This document shows positions 13,553-21,907 of a DNA stretch of 64,000 bases, piece after piece (positions within the stretch are counted from its first letter, which is position 1; every line of letters begins with the position of its first letter). Made by a program: the position numbers and the translations under genes. This stretch comes from Pseudomonas eutrophicaquae. Its GTDB lineage: Bacteria; Pseudomonadota; Gammaproteobacteria; Pseudomonadales; Pseudomonadaceae. Location: contig NZ_JAMJEZ010000011.1 in assembly GCF_023544715.1 (NCBI RefSeq), positions 1-64,000 of the forward strand. Direction: 5' to 3'. The notes beneath the pieces are model-generated. The model saw nothing but the letters and a program-made list of their open reading frames with translations. It was not told where the DNA came from and did no database searches.

Positions 13553-14857
13553 ATGTCCGACGCCCTCATGCAGCCCTCGCCGCGCCACGCCCTGCTGACC
13601 CGCAGCGCGCTGCTGCTTCTGCTGGCCCAGGCGGCCGCCTGCGCCCAGCCACCGGCTGACAACCTGACGCCCAGTCGCCAGGCAGCCCCCCTGCCCGCTC
13701 CGGCGCTACAGGCCGATCCGCCAGCGGCGCAAAGCTTTGCCCAGTGGCGCGAGACGTTCCGCCAGCGTGCGCTGGCCGAAGGGGTCAATGCGGCGCTGTT
13801 GGCGCGTGTCTTGACCGGGCTGCAGCCGGATCCTTCGGTGATCCGCGCCGATGCCAGCCAGCCGGAGTTCAGCAAGCCGATCTGGGAGTATCTCGACAGC
13901 GCAGCCTCGGTGCAGCGGGTCAAGCGTGGCCAGCAGCTGCTGGTCAGCCATGCCCGCACGCTCGAGGCCATCGAGCGGCGCTATGGCGTGCCACGCCAGG
14001 TGCTGGTCGCGGTCTGGGGCATGGAAAGCAACTTCGGCGGCTATACCGGCAACAAGAGCGTGATCCGCTCGCTGGCGACCCTCGCTCATGAGGGGCGCCG
14101 TCCGCAGTTCGCCCATGAGCAGCTGCTGGCCGCCCTGCGCATCCTGCAGCAGGGGGATATCGCCCCGGAGCGCATGCTCGGCTCCTGGGCCGGGGCCATG
14201 GGTCAGACCCAGTTCATCCCCACCACCTACCTGCAACATGCCGTGGATTTTGATGGCAACGGCAAGCGCGACATCTGGCATTCGGTGGCCGATGCGCTGG
14301 CCTCGACCGCCAATTACCTGCGAGCCTCCGGCTGGAAGAGCGGCCAGAGCTGGGGGAGCGAGGTGCAGCTGCCGACGGGCTTCGATTATGCACTGGCCGA
14401 TCCCGAGCAGCGTCGCCCGCTCGGTGAGTGGCTGAGTCTGGGCCTGCGGATTGTCGGCAGCACCCAGGCGCTGGATCTGCGCCAGCCGGCCAGCCTGCTG
14501 CTGCCGGCCGGGCATCGCGGCCCGGCGTTTTTGGTCTTCGACAACTTCCGCAGCATCCTGCGTTACAACAACTCCACGGCCTATGCGCTGGGTATCGGTC
14601 TGCTGGCCGAGCGCTTCGAGGGCGGCGGACAGATTCTGGCGAGCTGGCCGCGTAGCGAGCCGCCGCTGTCGCGCAGTCAGCGCATTGAGCTGCAGCAGCA
14701 GCTCTCTGCCCGCGGCTTTGATCCGGGAATCAGCGACGGCATCATCGGTGCCAATACCCGCCGTGCGGTGCGTGCCAGCCAGCAGCAGCTCGGCTGGCCG
14801 GCCGATGGTCACCCGACCCTGCGCCTGCTGGAAGCACTGCGTGACACCCCACACTGA
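13553..14857 (+). CDS. Membrane-bound lytic murein transglycosylase, MltB/SltB type (GH103)
   Basis: Cleaves the MurNAc-GlcNAc bond in peptidoglycan to give 1,6-anhydro ends. It has 434 residues. An N-terminal hydrophobic segment ends in AAAC (Cys30), a possible lipobox. The SLT_2/GH103 domain covers about residues 60-360, with the catalytic glutamate E158 in AVWGMESNFG and the conserved AGAMGQTQFIPTTY. A C-terminal peptidoglycan-binding domain (about 375-430, LQQQLSARGFDPG) follows. The domain order matches the pseudomonad SltB3 type. The start ATG 13553 has GGAAG eight bases upstream; the frame extends upstream to 13481 but without a signal peptide. Whether it is lipidated or simply cleaved is unclear. 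Confidence 0.9.
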   Translation: MSDALMQPSPRHALLTRSALLLLLAQAAACAQPPADNLTPSRQAAPLPAPALQADPPAAQSFAQWRETFRQRALAEGVNAALLARVLTGLQPDPSVIRADASQPEFSKPIWEYLDSAASVQRVKRGQQLLVSHARTLEAIERRYGVPRQVLVAVWGMESNFGGYTGNKSVIRSLATLAHEGRRPQFAHEQLLAALRILQQGDIAPERMLGSWAGAMGQTQFIPTTYLQHAVDFDGNGKRDIWHSVADALASTANYLRASGWKSGQSWGSEVQLPTGFDYALADPEQRRPLGEWLSLGLRIVGSTQALDLRQPASLLLPAGHRGPAFLVFDNFRSILRYNNSTAYALGIGLLAERFEGGGQILASWPRSEPPLSRSQRIELQQQLSARGFDPGISDGIIGANTRRAVRASQQQLGWPADGHPTLRLLEALRDTPH

Positions 14858-14940
14858 AACCCTCGCCGTCGCGTCAGCGTAACCGCCCGCGCGGCACTGC
14901 CCCACCTGCCGCGCCTACCGCCGGCAGCTGCCCAAAACGC

Positions 14941-14970
14941 AAAAGGCCGACTGCAAGCAGTCAGCCTTTT
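14941..14970. terminator. Bidirectional terminator between the transglycosylase and thrC
   Basis: Arms of 14 bases (AAAAGGCCGACTGC and GCAGTCAGCCTTTT) with a 2-base spacer and one mismatch. Flanking A and T runs give a U-tail on both strands. It lies between two convergent genes and should stop transcription from both sides. Confidence 0.88.
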
Positions 14971-14988
14971 TTGTGCATCGCGCAGGGC

Positions 14989-16398
14989 TTACAGCGGTTT
15001 GCCGCGGTTGCCGTGGGCGCTGACGAACTGCTGCACCGTCTTCAGGTCGTTGGCCAGCACGGTGCAGCGCTCCTCGCGCTGGAACAGGTCAGCCAGATGC
15101 GGCGGCAGCTGCGGTACGGCATCGATGCCCGCCTTCTCCACCGCCTCCGGGAACTTGACCGGATGCGCGGTCCCCAGCACCACCATCGGCAGCGCCAGGC
15201 TGCGCCGGCACTCGCGGGCGGCCTTGACGCCGATCGCGGTGTGCGGATCGAGCAGGTAGCCGGTCTCGGCATGCACCTCGGCGATGGTCGCGCAGGTGGC
15301 CTCATCGCCCACCGCCAGCGAGTCGAACAGGCGACGCGCTTCAGTCCAGCGATCTTCTTCCACCGCCAGCTGACCGGTCGCCTTGAAGGTATCCATCAGT
15401 GCCGCGACCGCCGCGCCGTTGCGGCCATGCAGGTCGAACAGCAGGCGCTCGAAGTTCGACGAGACCATGATGTCCATCGACGGCGACAGGGTCGGATGCA
15501 GGGTGTCCTTGTCGTAGCGGTTGCCGGACATGAAGCGGTGCAGGATGTCGTTGCGGTTGGTGGCAACGATCAGCTGATTGATCGGCAGACCCATGTTGCG
15601 CGCGAGGTAACCGGCAAAGATGTCGCCGAAGTTGCCGGTCGGCACCGAGAAGGCTACCGAGCGGTGCGGTGCGCCGAGCTGCAGCGCGGCGTGGAAGTAG
15701 TAGACGATCTGGGCCATGATCCGCGCCCAGTTGATCGAGTTGACCGCCACCAGACGGGTGCCCTTGAGGAAGCCCTGATCGGCAAAGCTGGCCTTGACCA
15801 TCTCCTGGCAGTCGTCGAAGTTGCCTTCGATGGCGATGTTGTGGATGTTCTCGCCAAGGATGGTAGTCATCTGCCGGCGCTGCACCTCGGACACGCGGTT
15901 GTGCGGGTGCATGATGAAGATATCGACATTCTCGCAGGCCTTGCAGCCTTCGATCGCCGCCGAGCCGGTATCGCCGGAGGTGGCGCCCATGATCACCACG
16001 CGCTCGTTGCGCTTGGCCAGCACATGGTCCAACAGGCGGCCAAGCAGCTGCAGGGCGAAGTCCTTGAACGCCAGGGTCGGACCCTGGAACAGCTCCAGCA
16101 CCCACTCGTTGGCGCCCAGCTGGGTCAGCGGCGCCACCGCCTTGTGGGCGAACACGCCGTAGGTCTCTTCAAGGATGCGCTTGAAGTCCACGTCGGCAAT
16201 CGAGCCGGCCACGAACGGGCGCATCACCCGGAAGGCCAGCTCGTGATAGGGCAGCCCCGCCCAGGAGGCGATTTCCTCGACGGTGAAATGCGGCAGGTTT
16301 TCCGGTACATACAGGCCGCCGTCGCTGGCGAGGCCGGCGAGCAGTACATCTTCAAAGTTGAGAACCGGGGCCTGGCCGCGGGTACTGATATAACGCAT
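14989..16398 (-). CDS. thrC: Threonine synthase
   Basis: PLP enzyme converting O-phosphohomoserine to threonine, the last step of the pathway. It has 469 residues, the longer class found in gammaproteobacteria. The N-terminus MRYISTRGQAPVLNFEDVLL is characteristic, and the PLP lysine is K112 in PTLAFKDFALQ. The phosphate-binding GATSGDTGSAA follows. It lies 48 bases downstream of hom on the same strand, so the two are probably co-transcribed. Confidence 0.96.
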   Translation of the reverse strand: MRYISTRGQAPVLNFEDVLLAGLASDGGLYVPENLPHFTVEEIASWAGLPYHELAFRVMRPFVAGSIADVDFKRILEETYGVFAHKAVAPLTQLGANEWVLELFQGPTLAFKDFALQLLGRLLDHVLAKRNERVVIMGATSGDTGSAAIEGCKACENVDIFIMHPHNRVSEVQRRQMTTILGENIHNIAIEGNFDDCQEMVKASFADQGFLKGTRLVAVNSINWARIMAQIVYYFHAALQLGAPHRSVAFSVPTGNFGDIFAGYLARNMGLPINQLIVATNRNDILHRFMSGNRYDKDTLHPTLSPSMDIMVSSNFERLLFDLHGRNGAAVAALMDTFKATGQLAVEEDRWTEARRLFDSLAVGDEATCATIAEVHAETGYLLDPHTAIGVKAARECRRSLALPMVVLGTAHPVKFPEAVEKAGIDAVPQLPPHLADLFQREERCTVLANDLKTVQQFVSAHGNRGKPL

Positions 16399-16446
16399 GG
16401 GGAACGAACCTTTTCTTGGCGGCCACGCCGGGTGGCCGCTGAGGGA

Positions 16447-17751
16447 TTAGTTGAGCGACTCGACGCGGATCCGCACCACGGCACCGGCCACGCCCTCGAG
16501 GGCTTCCAGAGCGGCGATGGCATCGTTCATCTGCGCTTCACGCACGCGGTGGGTCACCAGGATCATCGGCACCAGACCGTCCTGCTCCTCGGCTTCCTTC
16601 TGCATGATCGACTCGATATTGATGCCACGCGCCGAGAGGATGCTCGCCACCTGGGCCAGCACGCCCGGATGGTCCTTGGCCTGGATGCGCAGGTAGTAGG
16701 CACTCTGGCACTCGGCAATCGGCAGGATCGGGTGATCGGAGAGCGCATCGGCCTGGAAGGCCAGGTGCGGAACACGGTTTTCCGGGTCGGTGGTCAGGGC
16801 ACGCGCCACATCCACCAGATCGGCCACCACTGCCGAGGCGGTCGGTTCCATGCCGGCACCGGCGCCGTAATAGAGGGTGCTGCCCACCGCGTCACCATTG
16901 ACCATCACGGCGTTCATTACTCCGTTGACGTTGGCGATCAGCCGGTCGGCCGGAATCAGCGTTGGGTGTACACGCAGCTCGATACCGGCGGCCGTGCGGC
17001 GCGCCACCCCCAGGTGCTTGATGCGATAACCCAGCGCCTCGGCGTAGTTGACGTCGGCGGTGGTCAGCGCCGTGATGCCCTCGGTGTAGGCCTTGTCGAA
17101 CTGCAGCGGGATGCCGAAAGCGATGGAAGCCAGGATGGTCAGCTTGTGGGCGGCATCGATACCCTCGACATCAAAGGTCGGGTCGGCTTCAGCGTAGCCG
17201 AGTGCCTGGGCTTCCTTGAGTACGTCCTCGAAGGCACGGCCCTTCTCACGCATCTCGGTGAGGATGAAGTTGCCGGTGCCATTGATGATCCCAGCCAGCC
17301 AGTTGATGCGGTTGGCCGCCAGCCCCTCGCGGATCGCCTTGATCACCGGGATACCGCCGGCCACCGCGGCCTCGAAGGCGACGATCACGCCCTTCTCGCG
17401 GGCGCGGGCGAAGATTTCATTACCATGCACGGCGATCAGCGCCTTGTTGGCGGTCACCACGTGCTTGCCGTTCTCGATCGCGCGCATCACCAGCTCACGG
17501 GCCACGGTGTAGCCGCCGATCAGCTCGATGACGATGTCGATGTCCGGGTTGTCCACCAGCTCGAACACATCACCGGTGATGGGGGTACCGGTGGTGTCGC
17601 AGTGCGGGTTGGGGTCACGCGCGGCAATCTGCGCCACCTCGATACCACGCCCGGCACGGCGGGCGATTTCCTCGGCGTTGCGCTTGAGCACGTTGAAGGT
17701 ACCGCCACCGACGGTGCCCAGCCCACAGATACCTACTTTGACCGGTTTCAC
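16447..17751 (-). CDS. hom: Homoserine dehydrogenase
   Basis: NAD(P)H-dependent reduction of aspartate semialdehyde to homoserine, the branch to threonine and methionine. It has 434 residues. The nucleotide-binding loop GLGTVGGGTF is at residues 10-19. The catalytic domain is in the middle, and a C-terminal ACT domain (about 350-430, LRIQAKDHPGVLAQVASIL) is the usual site of threonine feedback. It is monofunctional, with no fused aspartokinase. dsbC ends 102 bases upstream, and thrC follows. Confidence 0.96.
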   Translation of the reverse strand: MKPVKVGICGLGTVGGGTFNVLKRNAEEIARRAGRGIEVAQIAARDPNPHCDTTGTPITGDVFELVDNPDIDIVIELIGGYTVARELVMRAIENGKHVVTANKALIAVHGNEIFARAREKGVIVAFEAAVAGGIPVIKAIREGLAANRINWLAGIINGTGNFILTEMREKGRAFEDVLKEAQALGYAEADPTFDVEGIDAAHKLTILASIAFGIPLQFDKAYTEGITALTTADVNYAEALGYRIKHLGVARRTAAGIELRVHPTLIPADRLIANVNGVMNAVMVNGDAVGSTLYYGAGAGMEPTASAVVADLVDVARALTTDPENRVPHLAFQADALSDHPILPIAECQSAYYLRIQAKDHPGVLAQVASILSARGINIESIMQKEAEEQDGLVPMILVTHRVREAQMNDAIAALEALEGVAGAVVRIRVESLN

Positions 17752-17853
17752 TCACTAATCCCCATCATCACTACACAGCGCAGCCAGACGCTCCGGCCAC
17801 AGAAAAGATCCGCACATTACGAAGCGGCCGGTGGTTAGTCAATCAGCCACCGA

Positions 17854-18594
17854 TCACTTGCCGGCCGCAGCCAGCGCCGCAGGAGCCAGCGCTGCGGCTG
17901 GCTGATAACCGGGGATCATCTGGCCATCGGCCAGCACGATCGCCGGGGTCCCGCGCACGCCGATCTGCTGCCCCAGCTCGAACTGGCGAGCGACCGGATT
18001 GGCACACTGCGCCTCGTCCACCTGACCGCGGGTCTTGGCCCGGGTCATGGCGGCCTGAGGATCCTTGGCGCACCAGACATTGACCATGGTCTGGTAGGTA
18101 GCACTGCCGACACCCTGACGCGGGAAGGCCAAATAGCGCACCTCGATGCCGCGGCGGTTCAGCTCGGGCACCTCGGCGTGCAGCTTCTGACAGAAACTGC
18201 AGTCGGTGTCGGTGAACACGGTGATATGGGTCTTGGCCGGCGCCCCGCCAGCGGCCGGGAAGATCACCATCTCGGCGGGCGGCTGGGCGTTGATCAGCTT
18301 GGCCACGCCACGGTTTTCCACCTGTTCTGTCAGGTTGGTGGCCTTGCCCTCAGCAATCTGCAACAGGTAGCCCTGCAGGACGAAGCGGCCATCGGCGCTG
18401 CTGTACAGCACGCTGCCGCTCTCCAGCTGCACCTGATAGATACCCTGGAGCGGACTTTCCTCGATCGAGGCAATCGCCAGATCCGGCTGCAGGCTCTGCA
18501 GGCTCTGGCGGATGCTCTGGGCAGGGTCGGCAGCCTGCAGGCTGCCAATCGCCAGCGCACAGCCGGCGGCGACAAGGTAACGGGGCAGACGCAT
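17854..18594 (-). CDS. dsbC: Periplasmic disulfide isomerase DsbC
   Basis: Thiol:disulfide interchange protein that reshuffles wrong disulfides in the periplasm, kept reduced by DsbD. With the chosen start it has 246 residues. A signal peptide covers about residues 1-21, an N-terminal dimerisation domain reaches about residue 85, then a thioredoxin fold with the active-site motif CSFC (C132/C135). A second cysteine pair (C175, C197) matches the structural disulfide of the family. cis-Pro is in RGTPAIVL. The frame opens 51 bases earlier, but only ATG 18594 places the signal peptide at the N-terminus. It lies downstream of xerD, the usual pseudomonad order. Confidence 0.94.
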   Translation of the reverse strand: MRLPRYLVAAGCALAIGSLQAADPAQSIRQSLQSLQPDLAIASIEESPLQGIYQVQLESGSVLYSSADGRFVLQGYLLQIAEGKATNLTEQVENRGVAKLINAQPPAEMVIFPAAGGAPAKTHITVFTDTDCSFCQKLHAEVPELNRRGIEVRYLAFPRQGVGSATYQTMVNVWCAKDPQAAMTRAKTRGQVDEAQCANPVARQFELGQQIGVRGTPAIVLADGQMIPGYQPAAALAPAALAAAGK

Positions 18595-18678
18595 GACAGC
18601 TCCTGGAAATCGGCAATCGGGCAAAAACGTCGCCAAGATTACCACACAAGCCTCGCCGCCCTGACGCCTGCTCAGCGG

Positions 18679-19572
18679 TCACGGCGCAGGCTCGCGCCCC
18701 TGCAGCCGCTCAAGACGCGCTTCGGCGATCTGGGCATAGATCTGAGTACTGGTCGGCTCGCGATGCCCGAGCAGGATCTGCACCACTCGCAGCTCCGCCC
18801 CGTGATTGAGCAGGTGGGTCGCAAAGGCATGGCGCAGGGTATGCGGTGACAGGGACTGCTCGATGCCGGCGGTCTGGGCATGGCGCTTGATACGGTGCCA
18901 GAAGGTCTGGCGGGTCATCTGCTCACCGCGCCGACTGGGGAACAGCACATCGCTGGGACGGCCCAGCAGCAGCTCGCCGCGCGCCTCGCGCAGGTAGCGC
19001 ACCAGCCAGTCAGCCGCCACCTCTCCGAGCGGCACCAGCCGGCTGCGCAGCCCTGGCCCACCGACCTGCAGCAGGCCCTGACGCAGATCGATTTGCTCGG
19101 TGGTCAGCGCCACCAGCTCGCTGACCCGCAGACCACAGGCATACAGCACCTCAAGCATGGCCCGGTCACGCAGACCCAGGGCCTCGCCAGTATCCGGTGC
19201 GGCCAGCAACGCCTCGACCTGGGCCTCGCTGAGGCTGTGCGGCACGGCACGCGACTGGCGGGCCTGCATCACCTGCAGGGTCGGATCGTTGCTCAGCAGC
19301 CCCTCGACCCGGCAGTAACCGTAAAAATTGCGCAGACACGACAGCAGACGCGCCGTGGAGCGCGGGTGATAGTGGGCCTGGGCGCGCCAGTCGAGGTACT
19401 CCAGCAGGTGATCACGGTCACAGCGGGCCAGCTCGCTACCCCGCTCACGCAACCAGCCATCGAACAGGGCCAGATCGGTCAGGTAGGCACTGCGGGTATG
19501 GGCAGAGAGGCCGCGCTCCAGCCACAGATGCTGCTGGAAACGCACAAGCAGGGGATGATCGCTGGCAGACAT
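18679..19572 (-). CDS. xerD: Tyrosine recombinase XerD, with the catalytic lysine position changed
   Basis: With XerC, XerD resolves chromosome dimers at dif under FtsK control. At 297 residues it has the family length. The N-terminal SAM-like core-binding domain (1-107) is followed by the catalytic domain. Present are R149 (ACGLRVSEL), H244 and R247 (SPHTLRHAF), H270 (LLGH) and Y279 (TQIYA). The beta-hairpin normally reading GKGxKER is instead GGPGLRSR (171-178): proline 173 stands where E. coli has K172, and no lysine is nearby. The C-terminus after the tyrosine (AQIAEARLERL) also departs from the usual THVA form. The gene is otherwise uninterrupted and sits in the normal xerD position between rplS and dsbC. 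Whether it is active is doubtful. GTG 19602 is an alternative start. Confidence 0.9.
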   Translation of the reverse strand: MSASDHPLLVRFQQHLWLERGLSAHTRSAYLTDLALFDGWLRERGSELARCDRDHLLEYLDWRAQAHYHPRSTARLLSCLRNFYGYCRVEGLLSNDPTLQVMQARQSRAVPHSLSEAQVEALLAAPDTGEALGLRDRAMLEVLYACGLRVSELVALTTEQIDLRQGLLQVGGPGLRSRLVPLGEVAADWLVRYLREARGELLLGRPSDVLFPSRRGEQMTRQTFWHRIKRHAQTAGIEQSLSPHTLRHAFATHLLNHGAELRVVQILLGHREPTSTQIYAQIAEARLERLQGREPAP

Positions 19573-19658
19573 CGGCACGGCTCGGATCAGCATGGGCTGC
19601 ACAGTCTGCCACGCCCCTAGAGCGTACGACCAGCCGCGCCGTTACCGGCCCAGAATGC

Positions 19659-19685
19659 AAAAAAGCAGCCCGCAGGCTGCTTTTT
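19659..19685 (-). terminator. Intrinsic terminator downstream of rplS
   Basis: An 11-bp stem counting the A/T pairs (AAAAAGCAGCC / GGCTGCTTTTT) with a CGCA loop, 21 bases beyond the rplS stop. In the minus direction it ends in a U-run from the A tract. It closes the rpsP-rimM-trmD-rplS operon ahead of xerD. Confidence 0.88.
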
Positions 19686-19706
19686 CGTTGCTGGAAAGGC
19701 GGTCGA

Positions 19707-20063
19707 TCAGACCAGCTTTTCCTTGATGCGTGCGGCTTTGCCGGACAGGTCGCGCAGGTAGTACAGCTTGGCCTTGCGCACGTCACCGCGACGCTTGACG
19801 GTGATGCTGTCGATCAGCGGGCTGTAGGTCTGGAAGGTACGCTCGACGCCAAAGCCGCTGGAGATCTTGCGCACGGTGAAGGCGCTGTTCAGGCCACGGC
19901 TACGCTTGCCGATCACCACGCCTTCGAAGGCCTGCAGACGCGAACGGTCGCCTTCCTTCACTTTCACTTGCACGATCACGGTATCGCCAGGGGCGAAGGC
20001 CGGGATCTCTTTATTCATCTGTTCAGCTTCGATCTGCTGAATGATCGGATTCTTGTTGCTCAT
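19707..20063 (-). CDS. rplS: 50S ribosomal protein L19
   Basis: Component of the large ribosomal subunit at the interface with the 30S. It has 118 residues, the normal length. Family signatures include [32 protein letters not shown] and [15 protein letters not shown]. It is the last gene of the rpsP-rimM-trmD-rplS operon, 39 bases after trmD, and is followed by a strong terminator. Confidence 0.97.
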   Translation of the reverse strand: MSNKNPIIQQIEAEQMNKEIPAFAPGDTVIVQVKVKEGDRSRLQAFEGVVIGKRSRGLNSAFTVRKISSGFGVERTFQTYSPLIDSITVKRRGDVRKAKLYYLRDLSGKAARIKEKLV

Positions 20064-20102
20064 GCTGTGCTCCGTAGACAGGGCTGCCCTGCCATCGATA
20101 CG

Positions 20103-20846
20103 TTAACTATCGTTCTGCTGGAGGAGGTATTCATCCAGCAGCTTTTTCTCTTCTCCAGAAAGCGAGCGACTATCCAGAAGATCGGCTCGACGCTGCCAGG
20201 TACGCCCAAGGGCTTGCTGCAGACGCCAGCGCCGGATGTGTTCGTGGTTGCCACTGAGCAGCACCGCTGGAACACGCTTGCCCTCGTACACCTCGGGTCG
20301 GGTGTAGTGCGGGCAATCGAGCAGGCCGTCCGTAAAGGAGTCCTCCTCGGCGGAATCTGCATGCCCCAGTGCTCCGGGCAGCAGCCGCGTGACCGCGTCG
20401 ATCAGCACCATGGCCGGCAGCTCACCGCCGGACAGGACGTAATCACCGATCGACCATTCCTCATCCACGTGCGTCTCGATGAAACGCTCGTCGATGCCTT
20501 CATAACGTCCGGCAATGAGGATCAGATGTTCTTCTTTCACCAGCTCACGGACAGCCGTCTGATCAAGACGACGCCCCTGAGGGGACAGATAGATCACCTT
20601 TGCCGCACCGCCTGAAGCTGCCTTGGCATCCGCCAGAGCCCGTTCGAGCGGCTCGATCTTCATTACCATCCCCGGCCCACCGCCGAAGGGCCGATCATCC
20701 ACCGTCTGGTGGCGGTCTTCGGTGTAGTTCCGTGGATTCCAGCACTGCAGCTTGAGCAGATCCTGCTTCACTGCACGACTGGTGATGCCGTATTCGCTGA
20801 TGGCGGCGAACATTTCCGGGAACAGGGTGAGAACGTCTACCCGCAT
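20103..20846 (-). CDS. trmD: tRNA (guanine-37-N1) methyltransferase
   Basis: SAM-dependent SPOUT-class enzyme that methylates G37 next to the anticodon and prevents +1 frameshifting. It has 247 residues. It starts [13 protein letters not shown] and has the knotted SAM-binding region with [10 protein letters not shown] and [19 protein letters not shown], the most conserved stretch of the family. The C-terminal helical domain binds tRNA. It lies three bases after rimM, so translation is probably coupled. Confidence 0.97.
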   Translation of the reverse strand: MRVDVLTLFPEMFAAISEYGITSRAVKQDLLKLQCWNPRNYTEDRHQTVDDRPFGGGPGMVMKIEPLERALADAKAASGGAAKVIYLSPQGRRLDQTAVRELVKEEHLILIAGRYEGIDERFIETHVDEEWSIGDYVLSGGELPAMVLIDAVTRLLPGALGHADSAEEDSFTDGLLDCPHYTRPEVYEGKRVPAVLLSGNHEHIRRWRLQQALGRTWQRRADLLDSRSLSGEEKKLLDEYLLQQNDS

Positions 20847-20849
20847 GGG

Positions 20850-21386
20850 TCAGAAATCCGCATCCCAGTCGACCCGAACCTCTCCTGCCGCCAGATCGAC
20901 CTGCAATACGCACTGTGCCGTGTAGGGCAACAGGCGTTCACGATCATCCAGACTGCCGGAGCAGGGCTTGACCACCATCACGTCATTGGCACCGGTTTCC
21001 AGCAAGTGATCGATCCGGCCGAGCCATTGCTCGTCCTGATTGATGACCTTGAGACCTTCGAGCTGGTACCAGTAGTACTCATCAGCATCCAGAGCAGGCA
21101 ACTCGCTGCGCGGGACACAGATCAGAAAACCGGCGTAGCCACGGGCCTCTTCACGATCGTCGAGACCCTTGATCCTGGCGGTCAGCACCTTGCCATGCAG
21201 GCGCCCGCTTGCCAGTTCGACCTGACGCACCTCGCCATCACGTATCAGCGTCCAGCGGCGGTACTGCAACAGGTTGTCCAGCGGATCGGTGTAGGAATAG
21301 ATCTTGACCTCACCGCGGATGCCGTACACCGAAGTGATCTTGCCCAGGACCACCAGGTCCCCGGCGGGTGTCGGCGAATGCTGCAT
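20850..21386 (-). CDS. rimM: 16S rRNA processing protein RimM
   Basis: Assembly factor that binds S19 and helps mature the 30S head. It has 178 residues from ATG 21386 (MQHSPTPAGDLVVLGKI). The N-terminal RimM barrel contains SVYGIRGEVKIYSYTDP, and the C-terminal PRC-barrel domain contains EYYWYQLEGLKVI. The frame extends upstream towards rpsP, but the extra 15 residues are not conserved. It lies ten bases downstream of rpsP in the operon. Confidence 0.95.
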   Translation of the reverse strand: MQHSPTPAGDLVVLGKITSVYGIRGEVKIYSYTDPLDNLLQYRRWTLIRDGEVRQVELASGRLHGKVLTARIKGLDDREEARGYAGFLICVPRSELPALDADEYYWYQLEGLKVINQDEQWLGRIDHLLETGANDVMVVKPCSGSLDDRERLLPYTAQCVLQVDLAAGEVRVDWDADF

Positions 21387-21396
21387 GATCAGGGAC

Positions 21397-21642
21397 TCAG
21401 GCTTTCGCCGCTTCCTTGAGCAGCTGAGCAACGCGCTCGGACGGCTGGGCGCCCTGGCTCAGCCAGTACTGAGCACGCTCGGTGTTGACGGACAGACGCA
21501 CTTCGCTACCAGCGGCGATCGGGTTGAAGAAACCGATGCGCTCAACGAAACGGCCGTCACGAGCAGAGCGGCTGTTGGTCACAGTCAGGTGGTAGAAGGG
21601 GCGCTTCTTGGAGCCGCCACGAGCAAGACGGATGGTTACCAT
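21397..21642 (-). CDS. rpsP: 30S ribosomal protein S16
   Basis: Small-subunit protein needed for 30S assembly; 81 residues. It begins [20 protein letters not shown] and contains [19 protein letters not shown], both diagnostic. It is the first gene of the rpsP-rimM-trmD-rplS operon. The promoter should lie in the 265-base gap before ffh (21643-21907). That gap holds a small CGGCC/GGCCG hairpin (21698-21712) and no gene I can support. Confidence 0.97.
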   Translation of the reverse strand: MVTIRLARGGSKKRPFYHLTVTNSRSARDGRFVERIGFFNPIAAGSEVRLSVNTERAQYWLSQGAQPSERVAQLLKEAAKA

Positions 21643-21907
21643 TGAAATTCGTTCCTGTAGTCGGTGCTTGCAAAAACTGTATGCACACTAGGGCCCACGG
21701 CCCGAAAGGCCGCATATCTTAAGGATTCCCCGGGCATTTGCCAAACGGTTTTTCCGCCTGCACGCAGGCAGGCCAGCGATCCGCATCGCCCGCCTGTCTG
21801 CAGTGGCTCACCGAAGGCGTACCCGGTGTCCCCCCATCAACATCGCCGATTCCACGGAATCAGCGACTAACGCACGACATGATCTGCACCACGCCGCGCC
21901 GTTTTCA

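Noticed and set aside
14971-17838. 955-codon open frame on the plus strand over thrC and hom
   Set aside because: It is antisense to two well-supported genes, spans their intergenic gap and has no recognisable domain. Similar long antisense frames occur over hrpA, purL, der and hisS-ispG, and are expected from high GC at third codon positions.
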